Assembly (NCBI RefSeq): GCF_000419525.1
Contig: NZ_ATTE01000001.1
Coordinates: forward strand, 1,964,655-2,028,654
Length of the DNA stretch: 64,000 nucleotides
Direction: 5' to 3'
From: Leucothrix mucor DSM 2157
GTDB lineage: Bacteria; Pseudomonadota; Gammaproteobacteria; Thiotrichales; Thiotrichaceae
A program made the translations under genes and the position numbers. Each line of letters begins with the position of its first letter. The first letter of the stretch is position 1. Under the pieces are notes generated by a model. That model searched no databases, was not told where the DNA came from, and saw only the letters and a list, made by a program, of their open reading frames with translations. This document shows, in pieces, positions 56,123-64,000 of the stretch.

Positions 56123-56497
56123 TTAATAATCCCCGTCCAAATAGACCCATTTGCCATTCTCCCGCACAAAGCGGCTGGTTTCATGCAGCTCAGCCGCCCC
56201 ATTAGGCGCTTGATAGCGCGCAATAAACTCAACCACGCCGGTCGCATCCAGCGCAGTGCCATACTCTGTGCGCAGGATTTCCAATCCTAACCATTGGGTA
56301 TCATTATCTTCTTTTAGCGACTTTTTAGAGGGACGGGTTTGCTTGCTCCAGCTTTTATATAAATACGCCCCGTCTTTTAACACAAAGGCGCTATAGCGTG
56401 AGCGCATTAGTATTTCAGCGGATGGTGCCGCCTTACCATTGTGATAAGGCTGACAACAATCGGCATATAATCGATCGGACTGACAAGGACATTGCAT
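56123..56497 (-). CDS. ychJ: YchJ-family SEC-C motif protein
   Basis: About 124 residues from the Met before QCPCQS (a start 12 bases upstream is possible). The N-terminal zinc-binding SEC-C type motif CPCQSDRLYADCCQPYH is followed by the NTF2-like domain (LMRSRYSAFVLKDGAYLYKSW, LGLEILRTEYG, VEFIARYQAPNG). The function is unknown. It lies 24 bases after yjeH. Confidence 0.92.
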   Translation of the reverse strand: MQCPCQSDRLYADCCQPYHNGKAAPSAEILMRSRYSAFVLKDGAYLYKSWSKQTRPSKKSLKEDNDTQWLGLEILRTEYGTALDATGVVEFIARYQAPNGAAELHETSRFVRENGKWVYLDGDY

Positions 56498-56521
56498 TGG
56501 CATATACACTAGCTGGATGAA

Positions 56522-57757
56522 TTAAACGGCCACTTTAACGTTTGCCGGACGTACCAGCAACCATGCAAGTAATACTAACGCCAAGGCGCCGCCATATAAC
56601 ATCGAAAGCCCCAAACAGGCTGCAAAGATAATGCAAACCACTAAGCCCAGCATAATCATTGGACGATGCTTTGTTGGTAACAAGCGCCAAGCCGACAACA
56701 TGGAGGCCGCGTAAATAAACACAAACACGCCATTAGTCCAACGCACCATGGCTTCAAACGGCTGCGACATTAAATAAGCGCCGACCATAATGCTCACTGC
56801 CACACATTGCACCGCCATTAGCGCATTACGTGGTACGCCGTGTTGGTTTAAGGTGGTTAGCTGTGAAGGTAGAATGCCATCCTTACTCAATACCCACGCC
56901 AAGCGTGCAGCACTGGCAAAATACACATTCACCGTCGCTAAACCACTGGCTACACCCAACACGGGAATAATCCAATTGCCATACGGCCCGAGCAACAGGC
57001 TAAAAGCATCCACCATCGACAACTCTGCATTAGGCGCAAGCAATGACAGATAGGTACAGAGAATATAAATACCTCCCACCAGCACAATGCCAATCATCAC
57101 CGCAGGCACAAAGTCTTTCTTAACATCCTTAAACTCGGCGGATAAATGCGTGACCGCTTCAATACCCAGAAAACTCCAGATAGCCAATGCCACCGCGCCC
57201 ATTGCACCATTTAAATTGCCGCTAGCGACTGGCTCAACCGGAGTGACTTCGCTAAAAAACAACGCCAATAACATCGCAGCCACAACGGCTAGGATCGCTA
57301 CCGTTAGCAGTAATTGCGCTTTGCCGGAAAGCTGCAAGCCTCGTAAATTCAGCAGAAATAGCACACCAATCACTGAGACTTGCACAATAATGGATTGCAG
57401 CGGTGACAAGGTAATTAACGGCTTTAAAAACTCAAAGGTCATCATCAACGCGGCAGGTGCGCCTAATGGCACCACGCACAAAAACATCAGACCCACCATG
57501 TGGCCATAGCGCACACCGAACGCTTCCTGCACAAAAAACGCGGGTCCACCTGCGTGTGAAAAGCGACGCCCTAATTCGGCAAACACCCACGCCAAGGGTA
57601 AAATTGCCAATACCAGCAACACCCAGGTCCAAACTGCCAAATCACCCGCGCTATCAATCGTCAGCTGAGGGAGAATAAACACACCGGTACCTAATAAAGT
57701 TGTCGCCATAAGCCCAACACCTTGCCAGCGGGTGATCGTTTGATTTAGGCTTCCCAT
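56522..57757 (-). CDS. yjeH: APC-family amino acid transporter, YjeH-like
   Basis: About 411 residues and 12 helices. ATG 57757 is chosen since MGSLNQTITRWQGVGLMATT matches the YjeH start and AGGGA lies 8 bases upstream. Conserved LLGTGVFILPQL and SFLGIEAVTHLSAEFKDVKKDF support it. E. coli YjeH exports methionine and branched-chain amino acids, which suits the adjacent ilvBN, leuB and a divergent Lrp-type regulator. Confidence 0.9.
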   Translation of the reverse strand: MGSLNQTITRWQGVGLMATTLLGTGVFILPQLTIDSAGDLAVWTWVLLVLAILPLAWVFAELGRRFSHAGGPAFFVQEAFGVRYGHMVGLMFLCVVPLGAPAALMMTFEFLKPLITLSPLQSIIVQVSVIGVLFLLNLRGLQLSGKAQLLLTVAILAVVAAMLLALFFSEVTPVEPVASGNLNGAMGAVALAIWSFLGIEAVTHLSAEFKDVKKDFVPAVMIGIVLVGGIYILCTYLSLLAPNAELSMVDAFSLLLGPYGNWIIPVLGVASGLATVNVYFASAARLAWVLSKDGILPSQLTTLNQHGVPRNALMAVQCVAVSIMVGAYLMSQPFEAMVRWTNGVFVFIYAASMLSAWRLLPTKHRPMIMLGLVVCIIFAACLGLSMLYGGALALVLLAWLLVRPANVKVAV

Positions 57758-57884
57758 GTTATTATTCCCTTCATTAAAAATGGCCTCAGTATACGGCTGC
57801 CTTGCGCGGCACATTCACGGAATACACCGGCAATTTGCTTTAATTTCAGCGGCGGGCACGCCATAACGTCGTCAGGTTTAACAG

Positions 57885-58304
57885 ATGGATGTATTTGATC
57901 AGAAAATTCTCAGTGAATTGCAGCGCAATGCCCGCCAAAGCGTTTCGGCAATTGCTGAAGCCGTTAATCTATCGCGCTCGGCGGTTTCCGATCGCATCAA
58001 GCGCATGGAAGATACTGGCGAAATACTCGGCTATCAGGTCATTTGTAAACCCAGCACTCGGGGATTGGTAAAAGCCTATTTTGAAGTGCGCCATGGCGGC
58101 TATCATTGCGAGGCAATTGCTGGGCGCGCGATGAAAATCCCCGGCATTAAATACTCACATGGCATCAGTGGCGATCTGGATTTGCTAATGTATGCAGAAG
58201 CCGAATCCATGATCGACCTGCACCTAATTCGCGCGCAGTTGGATAAAATACCCAAAATTGGCAAAGTCACCACCCACATTGTGATGACGGAATGGCTTGC
58301 CTAA
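57885..58304 (+). CDS. Lrp/AsnC-family transcriptional regulator
   Basis: 139 residues. The N-terminal HTH (DQKILSELQRNARQSVSAIA, NLSRSAVSDRIKRMEDTGEI) is followed by the RAM ligand domain (GISGDLDLLMYAEAESM). Being divergent from yjeH, it probably controls that exporter in response to an amino acid. Confidence 0.93.
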   Translation: MDVFDQKILSELQRNARQSVSAIAEAVNLSRSAVSDRIKRMEDTGEILGYQVICKPSTRGLVKAYFEVRHGGYHCEAIAGRAMKIPGIKYSHGISGDLDLLMYAEAESMIDLHLIRAQLDKIPKIGKVTTHIVMTEWLA

Positions 58305-58314
58305 GCACAAACTA

Positions 58315-58343
58315 AATTCCAAACCATTAGGAATGGTTTGAAT
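58315..58343 (+). other. Hairpin between the Lrp-type gene and leuB
   Basis: CAAACCATT - AGG - AATGGTTTG is a perfect 9-bp stem with partly pairing flanks (ATTC/GAAT). No T-run follows. Its 3' arm overlaps the ribosome site and ATG of the Leu-rich mini-ORF. Confidence 0.5.
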
Positions 58344-58407
58344 GAATGCAATGAATTTGATTTATACCCTGCCGCTACTTATGATACTGGCAGCATTTTT
58401 ACCTTGA
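58342..58407 (+). CDS. 21-codon Leu-rich mini-ORF upstream of leuB, possible leader peptide
   Basis: ATG 58342 follows AGGA by 9 bases. The peptide (MNAMNLIYTLPLLMILAAF, then LP) has six Leu using five different codons, and ends 21 bases before leuB. It could be a leucine leader or a tiny membrane peptide, but no terminator hairpin lies between it and leuB. Confidence 0.35.
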   Translation: MNAMNLIYTLPLLMILAAFLP

Positions 58408-58428
58408 ATTAACTAACGGTACACACTC

Positions 58429-59508
58429 ATGAGCCACAATATCCTCATTCTGCCCGGCGACGGCATCGGCCCGGAAATCATTGATGAAGCAGTCAAAGTA
58501 CTGAATGCTTTAAAAGCAGAAGGTAGCCTCGATATGGAGCTGCAATTCGCTAAACTGGGCGGCAGCGCTTACGATGCGGAAGGCTCACCTTATCCGGAAT
58601 CCACTCAAAAATTGGCAAAAGCAGCCGATGCAATTTTGCTTGGTGCAGTCGGTGGCCCACAATACGACAAACTGGATCGCCCACTGCGCCCTGAGCGTGG
58701 TTTGCTGGCAATTCGTACTGATTTGGAATTGTTTGCCAATCTGCGCCCTGCGATTTTGTATGAAGAGCTGGCAAATGCCTCTAGCCTGAAGCCTGAAATC
58801 GTTGCCAATCTGGATCTGATGATTGTGCGCGAGTTAACGGGCGGTATTTATTTTGGCCAGCCACGCGGTATCGAAGTTAATGAAGACGGCGAGCGTTTCG
58901 GCTATAACACACTGGTTTATAAAGAAAGTGAAATCGAGCGCATCGGACGCGTTGCCTTTGATATCGCGATGAAGCGCGGCAAGCGTCTGTGCTCTGTTGA
59001 TAAAGCTAACGTACTGGAAGCCACTGAGCTGTGGCGTGAAGTCATGGAGCGCATCGGCAAAGAATATCCTGAAGTCGAGCTTAGCCACTTGTATGTCGAC
59101 AATGCGGCAATGCAGTTAGTACTGAAGCCAAAGCAGTTTGATGTGATGGTTACTACTAATATGTTCGGTGATATTTTATCGGATCAGGCGTCTATGCTGA
59201 CCGGCTCGATTGGTATGCTGCCATCGGCTTCAATGAATGCGTCTAAGCAAGGTTTGTATGAGCCTAGCCATGGTTCTGCGCCAGATATCGCAGGCCAGAG
59301 TATCGCTAATCCATTGGCGACTATTTTGTCTGCGGCAATGATGTTGCGCTATAGCCTTGAGCAAGGTGAGCTGGCGGATCGTATTGAAGCAGCCGTGAAG
59401 CAGGTATTGGCTAACGGACTGCGTACAGCGGATATTTATGAGGAAGGTACTCGCAAAGTGAGTACGACTGAAATGGGTGATGCGGTAGTGGCTGCATTGA
59501 CTCGTTAA
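58429..59508 (+). CDS. leuB: 3-isopropylmalate dehydrogenase
   Basis: Oxidises and decarboxylates 3-isopropylmalate in leucine synthesis. 359 residues; [51 protein letters not shown] in part, [11 protein letters not shown] and [11 protein letters not shown]. leuA, leuC and leuD are absent here, so leuB is separated from them. A terminator follows. Confidence 0.97.
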   Translation: MSHNILILPGDGIGPEIIDEAVKVLNALKAEGSLDMELQFAKLGGSAYDAEGSPYPESTQKLAKAADAILLGAVGGPQYDKLDRPLRPERGLLAIRTDLELFANLRPAILYEELANASSLKPEIVANLDLMIVRELTGGIYFGQPRGIEVNEDGERFGYNTLVYKESEIERIGRVAFDIAMKRGKRLCSVDKANVLEATELWREVMERIGKEYPEVELSHLYVDNAAMQLVLKPKQFDVMVTTNMFGDILSDQASMLTGSIGMLPSASMNASKQGLYEPSHGSAPDIAGQSIANPLATILSAAMMLRYSLEQGELADRIEAAVKQVLANGLRTADIYEEGTRKVSTTEMGDAVVAALTR

Positions 59509-59516
59509 GATTGATG

Positions 59517-59545
59517 GGCATCCGTGCATTGTGCGGATGCCTTTG
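59517..59545 (+). terminator. Terminator after leuB
   Basis: GGCATCCG (59517-59524) pairs with CGGATGCC (59534-59541), followed by TTTG; 8 bases after the stop codon. The T-run is short. Confidence 0.65.
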
Positions 59546-59590
59546 AGGTTAAAATTACACAGGCTCAGTTGATCTAAAATTGCCGCATCT

Positions 59591-60055
59591 TCATGCTCTT
59601 CCTATTCGCCCAGCAGGGATGGCTCTCTTAGGATTAATTGGGAATTGCGCATCGCAGCCAACGCATCTAAATTTTCCACTAGCAGTCCGGTTATCTTGAA
59701 GTATTTCGATGACTCTTTTTCCGGCACAACTAGGGCAGGCATAATGTTCTGGTGTACCTGAATACTTATATACAACCGCACCACCCGACGTTTCCGCAAG
59801 TAAGTACTGAGAAATCCTCTTTTCCCAGTCATCAGCCTGAGAGATTGATGTCATAAGCTCAGCATTTTTGGTTTGCAGTCGAAACAACTCTTCTCTCATA
59901 ACAAATAAAGTATCTTGCGCTTCACCAAGTTTCGACATCACCTCATCAACTCTTTCCTTTGTCTCAGCTTCAATTTTCATGTCATATATTGACTGTAAAA
60001 TAGCCTTACCGGTTTTTAACCCCTCATACGCTGCGGTGATACTTGAAAAGTCCAT
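59591..60055 (-). CDS. Hypothetical protein: coiled coil plus zinc-ribbon
   Basis: 154 residues. The N-terminal half is helical (MDFSSITAAYEGLKTGKAIL, then a likely coiled coil MSKLGEAQDTLFVMREELFRLQ). The C-terminal half has two CxxC pairs (HYACPSCAGKR ... FRCVGCDAQF) forming a probable zinc ribbon. A good AGGAGG-type ribosome site precedes the ATG. Similar proteins are scattered in genomes and mobile regions; function unknown. Confidence 0.75.
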   Translation of the reverse strand: MDFSSITAAYEGLKTGKAILQSIYDMKIEAETKERVDEVMSKLGEAQDTLFVMREELFRLQTKNAELMTSISQADDWEKRISQYLLAETSGGAVVYKYSGTPEHYACPSCAGKRVIEILQDNRTASGKFRCVGCDAQFPINPKRAIPAGRIGRA

Positions 60056-60204
60056 TTTTGAAGCCTCCTTTTATTAACAGAATGTTGCAAGTCATTATCA
60101 ACCAGTACTTATTTAATCACATAAATAAAGCATGTAAAAAATAAAACATTCATTACAAGCGAGTATTTTTTTCACAAAAGTGGTAAATTTAAGCATCTGA
60201 AATC

Positions 60205-60649
60205 ATGAAAGCGATTGTTATTGAGGTCGTAGTCCCAATACGAGAGTACGTAGTCGACTTACTTGAGAAAGAAGGCTTTTCATGTGTGGCTTGACGAACT
60301 CTCCGGCTCAACAATGATTAGAAAAGTACGTGCTAAGGGTATCAACTGCCCTATTCTAATCCACAGTGCCAAAATGTGCTGGTTCGACGTCATAGAGGGA
60401 TACATGACAGGTGCAGATGATTACATGTTTATGCCTTCCCATCCTCATGAATTTTTATCGCGCATACGCCATTTAATCTCAGGTAATAACCCGGTGAGAC
60501 CAGAGGAGCTATTAGACGCTAGAGCGACAATGTCAGGCGCACAAAAAAGAGAGTCACTACCCACGGAAGATGCGTGGCTAGCGATGGAAAAGGAACAACC
60601 ATTGCAAGGGGTTAGTAGCAGAGTAACCTCAGAAAACCCGAAAAAATAG
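60205..60649 (+). pseudogene. Degenerate OmpR-type response regulator receiver
   Basis: The 5' part (60205-60294, 29 codons, MKAIVIEVVVPIREYVVDLL) is a receiver beta1-alpha1 start but lacks the usual acidic pair. A frame +1 segment (from about 60285) continues with receiver-like TMIRKVRAKGINCPILIHSA and GYMTGADDYMFMPSHPHEFL, where the invariant Lys is replaced (MP instead of KP). About 25 residues holding the phospho-acceptor Asp are missing between them, and there is no DNA-binding domain. It reads as a frameshifted, internally deleted pseudogene; the 128-codon second frame (60263-60649) could still be translated. Confidence 0.7.
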
Positions 60650-60656
60650 CATTCAA

Positions 60657-60815
60657 TTAAATGAGAAAACCAATAATCACTAAAGCTAAACCAGAGGCAA
60701 GAATTAACCCACCTTTATCATTGATCAACTTTGGACGTGCTTCCTGAGGTTTTTTAACGCTAACGCCCCAAAAAGAGAGCAATGCCGCCCCAATAATGAC
60801 AAGTAAATAACCCAT
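60657..60815 (-). CDS. 52-residue small membrane protein, two predicted helices
   Basis: ATG 60815 on the minus strand follows GGAG by 8 bases. The frame gives a hydrophobic helix (MGYLLVIIGAALLSFWGVS), a basic loop (VKKPQEARPKLINDKGG) and a second helix (LILASGLALVIIGFLI). The hairpin-of-helices layout with a clean ribosome site supports a real gene. No family recognised. Confidence 0.6.
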   Translation of the reverse strand: MGYLLVIIGAALLSFWGVSVKKPQEARPKLINDKGGLILASGLALVIIGFLI

Positions 60816-61089
60816 ATCTGTATCTCCATTACGTGTACTAACTATTTATCGGTAGCCGAATAGACTCTTCTCTTGATAACTATCGAGATGGTGTGTTCAT
60901 TCTATCAGACAGCGACTATCGATTGGATAAGCTTTTCTCCAAGACCGGAACAGCAGTATACCTGCTTCCTTGATACAATACGGGATGCTTAAACAAAATA
61001 GCGTAGAACCTACCACTGATTTAGGTGGGTATTGGCTTTTTAAGATTTTAAATAAGTCAGAAGTGACTTTGAGGATTGTTCTTTAAGCA
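60816..61089. other. Intergenic stretch without recognised features
   Basis: Between the small membrane protein start and the tRNA cluster I see no gene. It holds the upstream region of the small gene and the 3' trailer of the tRNA operon; no clear terminator for the tRNA operon was found. Confidence 0.4.
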
Positions 61090-61176
61090 TGGTGCCTGGA
61101 GCCGGAATCGAACCGGCACGGTGTTTCCACCGAGGGATTTTAAGTCCCTTGCGTCTACCAATTTCGCCATCCAGGC
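61090..61176 (-). tRNA. tRNA-Leu (anticodon TAA)
   Basis: The minus strand reads GCCTGGATGGCGAAATTGG, anticodon loop CTTAAAA, variable arm GGTGGAAACACC-like, T-loop GGTTCGATTCC and acceptor TCCAGGCA with encoded CCA (61090-61092). Long variable arm and anticodon identify Leu. Confidence 0.95.
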
Positions 61177-61212
61177 AATACTGAACTGTACTGCAAGATA
61201 CTTCGTAAATTG

Positions 61213-61286
61213 TGGAGGCTAGACCCGGAATCGAACCGAGGTACACGGATTTGCAATCCGCTGCATAACCACTCTGCCATCCAGCC
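61213..61286 (-). tRNA. tRNA-Cys (anticodon GCA)
   Basis: The minus strand reads GGCTGGATGGCAGAGTGG, anticodon arm GGATTGCAAATCC, T-loop GGTTCGATTCC and CCA encoded (61213-61215). Confidence 0.95.
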
Positions 61287-61313
61287 TTAAAATATTTACA
61301 AAGGTGAAGAATT

Positions 61314-61388
61314 TGGAGCGGGAAACGAGATTCGAACTCGCGACCCCAACCTTGGCAAGGTTGTGCTCTACCACTGAGCTATTCCCGC
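61314..61388 (-). tRNA. tRNA-Gly (anticodon GCC), copy 2
   Basis: The minus strand reads GCGGGAATAGCTCAGTGG, anticodon arm CCTTGCCAAGG, T-loop GTTCGAATC and CCA encoded. Identical to the copy at 61469-61543. Confidence 0.96.
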
Positions 61389-61468
61389 AACAATTAAAAC
61401 ATGGTATTTGTGCTTTATGTCTCTGCTAAGTGTGGTAAACCGAAGCAAATCATAATGCCTATCATCTC

Positions 61469-61543
61469 TGGAGCGGGAAACGAGATTCGAACTCGCGACC
61501 CCAACCTTGGCAAGGTTGTGCTCTACCACTGAGCTATTCCCGC
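61469..61543 (-). tRNA. tRNA-Gly (anticodon GCC), copy 1
   Basis: Same 75 bases as the other tRNA-Gly gene, 80 bases upstream of it in the transcript. First gene of a Gly-Gly-Cys-Leu cluster. Confidence 0.96.
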
Positions 61544-61556
61544 GTCGAGGTGGCGT

Positions 61557-61585
61557 ATATTACGAATGTCGGTCGTATCTGTCAA
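61557..61585 (-). promoter_or_regulatory. Promoter of the tRNA Gly-Gly-Cys-Leu operon
   Basis: On the minus strand, consensus TTGACA (61580-61585), a 17-base spacer and TAATAT (61557-61562), 14 bases before the first tRNA. Confidence 0.85.
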
Positions 61586-61927
61586 CCGATGATATTAACT
61601 TTTTTCAAACTTTTTTCTTTGGCGCTTAAAAATCCAATTTTGAACTTTATGTTCGTTGGATTGCCTTAGGAGTGATGTATAAGGGATAGCCGCCAATCTC
61701 CCCCCGGACTAGCGCGCTTTTCTGGTTTCCATATGACCGTTATTTTGTTGCGTTGGTCACTATATAGATACGCATTCGATGTAAAAACGCTATCTTGTTT
61801 TGAGGTTTTGTAAAATCTTCCAGCAACTAACAAGAAAATATGGAATGAAATACATCATTTTTTATCAACCAGATACAAGTTATCTATGGTTCATCGAAAC
61901 TTAGCTTTACCTTGATCAAAAATAAGC

Positions 61928-61941
61928 TATAATCCCCGCGC
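61928..61941 (+). promoter_or_regulatory. Likely dksA promoter with GC-rich discriminator
   Basis: A consensus TATAAT (61928-61933) is followed directly by CCCCGCGC. The -35 is weak (TTTACC about 16 bases upstream). GC-rich discriminators mark promoters inhibited by ppGpp/DksA. The rest of the 470-base gap between the tRNAs and dksA (61586-61920) shows no gene. Confidence 0.55.
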
Positions 61942-62014
61942 TTTTGGCACCTTATGTGCTAGAAACGATTTAGGGGAAAATAACGTTCTACAAATAACCC
62001 TCCCAAATACCTAG

Positions 62015-62470
62015 ATGGATTTAGCAATGACAGCACAAATTACACGCAAATCTGCCCTTCCTGTTGATGGTGTTGAGCCATATGTTCCTGCTGCAGATGA
62101 GGAATACATGAATGAAAACCAAATGGCTCACTTCCGTGAGATTTTGGTTAAGTGGCAACAGTCTTTGGTTGATGAAGTTAACCGCACCGTAGATCACATG
62201 CAGGAAGATGCTAGCAACTTCTCTGATCCAGCTGACCGTGCGACTCAAGAAGAAGAATTCACATTAGAACTGCGCGCACGTGACCGTGAACGCAAACTAA
62301 TCCGTAAGATAGAGAAGACCATCAAGCGTCTGGATGATGACGACTACGGCTTCTGTGATGCCTGTGGTATCGAGATTGGGTTGCAGCGTCTGGAAGTCAG
62401 ACCAACTGCTGAGCTCTGCATCGACTGCAAAGCGACTCAGGAAATCAAAGAGAAACAACTGGCTAACTAA
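62015..62470 (+). CDS. dksA: RNA polymerase-binding transcription factor DksA
   Basis: DksA inserts in the RNA polymerase secondary channel and works with ppGpp. 151 residues: GVEPYVPAADEEYMNENQM, the coiled coil with the tip acidic DPADRA motif, and a four-Cys zinc finger (CDACG ... CIDC). ATG 62027 is an alternative start and has GGAT upstream; 62015 gives the usual length. Confidence 0.97.
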   Translation: MDLAMTAQITRKSALPVDGVEPYVPAADEEYMNENQMAHFREILVKWQQSLVDEVNRTVDHMQEDASNFSDPADRATQEEEFTLELRARDRERKLIRKIEKTIKRLDDDDYGFCDACGIEIGLQRLEVRPTAELCIDCKATQEIKEKQLAN

Positions 62471-62471
62471 T

Positions 62472-62501
62472 TGGAGCCTAATCCGAGAGGATTATGACTC
62501 C
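62472..62501 (+). terminator. Possible hairpin terminator between dksA and yfiH
   Basis: TAATCC-GAGA-GGATTA with outer GGAG/CTCC pairs spans the intergenic gap and the convergent yfiH stop codon. No T-run. Confidence 0.35.
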
Positions 62502-63247
62502 AGCCAGATAAGAGCGGCCATTCTGCCGGTGCGTGATTCGCGCCGGTAGGAGTAAAATTGGTCGGCTTGCGCATAGGTACAATGCGTTCCACCATAGATA
62601 TTATCACTGGCGATGCCAAATCGCTCTAGCCTCAGGCGTGCCAACGCATACAGATCAGCTAACCACTTCCCTGCTCCATGCACTTTAAACGCCTGTTCAG
62701 AGGATGGTTGAGACTGTACAAAAGCTTCGCGCACTTCATCACCGACTTCAAAGTGCTGCGGCCCAATGGCTGCGCCCATCCACACTAAAATATCTTCTAC
62801 CTTGCAATCCATGGCTTGAATCGTGGACTCCAATACACCCGCTTCCAAACCACGCCAGCCCGCATGCGCACCAGCAACTACTGTGCCTTGCGTATTGCAA
62901 AAGAGTACAGGTAAACAGTCTGCAGTCATAATCGCGCAAACCTTTGCAACGCCTTTGGCTACCGAAGCGTCGGCCTGTGTGGCCTGCTCTGCTTCGCCCA
63001 CGCTAGCTACCGTCGTGCCATGTACCTGAGTTAACCATAACGGCTCATCGGGCAATTGCAGTTCACGGCGCACAGTCTCTCGGTTACTTAATACAGCCCG
63101 CGGGTCATCATCGACATGATCACCCAGATTTAACGCATCAAATGGGGCTTGGCTAATCCCACCGCTACGGGTAGTCATCACCGCCCGCACCGCTTTGGGC
63201 GCAGGCCAGTCAGGGTAAATCCAGTCTTTGACGCTAGATTGGCTCAC
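62492..63247 (-). CDS. yfiH: YfiH/PgeF-family polyphenol oxidase-like protein (purine nucleoside phosphorylase, peptidoglycan editing)
   Basis: 251 residues with the family blocks VMTTRSGGISQAPFDALNLG, LTQVHGTTV, ADCLPVLFCN, GAHAGWRGLEAGVLE and GAAIGPQHFEVGDEV; His and Cys form the metal site. Members act on purine nucleosides, and in E. coli prevent mis-incorporation of Ser into peptidoglycan. Its start overlaps rluD by 14 bases, the common rluD-yfiH arrangement. Confidence 0.94.
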   Translation of the reverse strand: MSQSSVKDWIYPDWPAPKAVRAVMTTRSGGISQAPFDALNLGDHVDDDPRAVLSNRETVRRELQLPDEPLWLTQVHGTTVASVGEAEQATQADASVAKGVAKVCAIMTADCLPVLFCNTQGTVVAGAHAGWRGLEAGVLESTIQAMDCKVEDILVWMGAAIGPQHFEVGDEVREAFVQSQPSSEQAFKVHGAGKWLADLYALARLRLERFGIASDNIYGGTHCTYAQADQFYSYRRESRTGRMAALIWLES

Positions 63248-64000
63248 TCGGTGCCGCCTCCAGGATACTAATTAGTTTGTGCATATCCTCTGGCATTTCC
63301 GCTTCGATCGACAGTGGCTCACCCGTAATCGGATGCTCCAAGCTCAAGCGTCTGGCATGCAGCGCTTGTCTTGGGAAATGACGCACGGCTTCAGCTTGCT
63401 CAGCATCTAAACCAGACGGTATCCGCAAGCGACCACCATAAGTACGGTCACCCACAATCGGATTATGACGGTGGCTTAAGTGAACACGAATTTGGTGTGT
63501 ACGGCCTGTTTCCAGGTGTACCCGTAATAATGTGTGGTATTTCAGGCGCTGCTCAATGCGAAAATGCGTAATGGCATGTTTACCACCTGTCTCAACAACC
63601 GCCATGCGCTTGCGATCAGTATGATGACGGCCAATATTGGATTCAATCGTACCACCAGAGATCAGCTCACCATAAACTAACGCTTGGTATTCGCGGCTAA
63701 TATTGCGTTCTTGCAAGGCTTCGATCAGCGCATAGTGCGATTTCAAATCCTTAGCAACCATCATCAAACCGGTCGTGTCTTTATCCAAGCGATGCACAAT
63801 ACCAGCACGTGGCAGGTCATTTTGCGTATCGTTGTGCGCTAGCAAGGCGTTCATTAACGTGCCGCTCCAGTTTCCTGCGGCGGGATGAACCACTAAACCG
63901 GCTGGTTTGTTTAATATCAACAGATGTTCATCTTCGTAACGGATATCTAATGGTATATTCTCAGGCTCGAAGTCAGAACGCTGGATTGGGGTTACTTTAA
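63234..64000 (-). CDS. rluD: 23S rRNA pseudouridine synthase RluD (5'-truncated by window)
   Basis: The frame continues to the window edge, so about 255 C-terminal residues are seen and the N-terminal S4 domain is outside. RluA-family motifs: LLILNKPAGLVVHPA, the catalytic Asp in HRLDKDTTGLMMVAK, LETGRTHQIRVHLSH, and RQALHARRLSLEHPITGE. RluD modifies U1911/1915/1917 of helix 69 in E. coli. It is co-transcribed with yfiH. Confidence 0.94.
   Translation of the reverse strand, partial: KVTPIQRSDFEPENIPLDIRYEDEHLLILNKPAGLVVHPAAGNWSGTLMNALLAHNDTQNDLPRAGIVHRLDKDTTGLMMVAKDLKSHYALIEALQERNISREYQALVYGELISGGTIESNIGRHHTDRKRMAVVETGGKHAITHFRIEQRLKYHTLLRVHLETGRTHQIRVHLSHRHNPIVGDRTYGGRLRIPSGLDAEQAEAVRHFPRQALHARRLSLEHPITGEPLSIEAEMPEDMHKLISILEAAPSEPI

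Noticed and set aside
57087..57509. 140-codon plus-strand ORF inside yjeH
   Set aside because: Antisense shadow, Asn/Thr/Lys-rich with no motif.
61314..61543. Possible repeat or CRISPR-like element
   Set aside because: The two identical 75-base units are complete tRNA-Gly genes.

Overview
This is a gene-dense stretch of a gammaproteobacterial chromosome. The evidence is the lptD-surA-pdxA gene order, RpoS, DksA, the BioC/BioH pair, a YbiT-type ABC-F protein, a YjeH-type exporter and an E. coli-style IlvB/IlvN pair with a valine-rich leader peptide. A Na+-pumping oxaloacetate decarboxylase (oadGAB), a methanethiol oxidase (SBP56 family) locus and an NAD-type formate dehydrogenase suggest a marine organism that handles sulfur and C1 compounds, perhaps a Thiotrichales relative such as Leucothrix. 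That placement is inference. I see no insertion sequence, prophage, CRISPR array or rRNA.

Layout. 1-8.4 kb: the 3' end of an RND pump, a secreted esterase, a hom-thrC-hydrolase operon, rpoS, and a divergent YpfJ-type metalloprotease. 8.4-13.5 kb: a structured, apparently non-coding stretch with a strong terminator, then a five-gene operon (30-aa membrane peptide, XpaC-like, TelA, SPFH+GYF protein, zinc-ribbon membrane protein). 13.6-18 kb: lptD-surA-pdxA. 18-26.6 kb: CopD-like protein, SprT-like protease, AI-2E family transporter, LysR regulator, orphan ccoS, bioC-bioH, plsY and a two-component system. 26.9-37.2 kb: a molybdenum/tungsten module (ABC ATPase and permease, fdhD, moaA, moeA, mobA-mobB fusion) divergent from a two-gene formate dehydrogenase. 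37.5-40.9 kb: oadGAB. 41-48.2 kb: TetR regulator divergent from methanethiol oxidase, a SCO-MauG-SCO fusion protein, glutathione-dependent formaldehyde dehydrogenase, S-formylglutathione hydrolase and a His/Gly-rich secreted protein. 48.4-53.7 kb: ybiT, mtfA, pirin and unknown proteins. 53.8-59.5 kb: ilvB-ilvN with leader and attenuator, ychJ, yjeH, an Lrp regulator and leuB. 59.6-61.1 kb: poorly conserved small genes and a broken response regulator. 61.1-64 kb: four tRNA genes, dksA, yfiH and the 3' part of rluD.

How it fits together. Methanethiol oxidase releases formaldehyde, sulfide and H2O2. The fusion protein could supply copper delivery and haem redox or peroxidase functions. FrmA and FrmB convert formaldehyde to formate, and the formate dehydrogenase about 4 kb upstream oxidises formate to CO2, with its cofactor genes next door. 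The most notable observations are the SCO-MauG-SCO fusion with its (ACTGCA)10 linker, the TelA/XpaC/SPFH operon with its upstream structured RNA candidate, the valine leader/attenuator of ilvBN, a Leu-rich mini-ORF before leuB, and a decayed response regulator.
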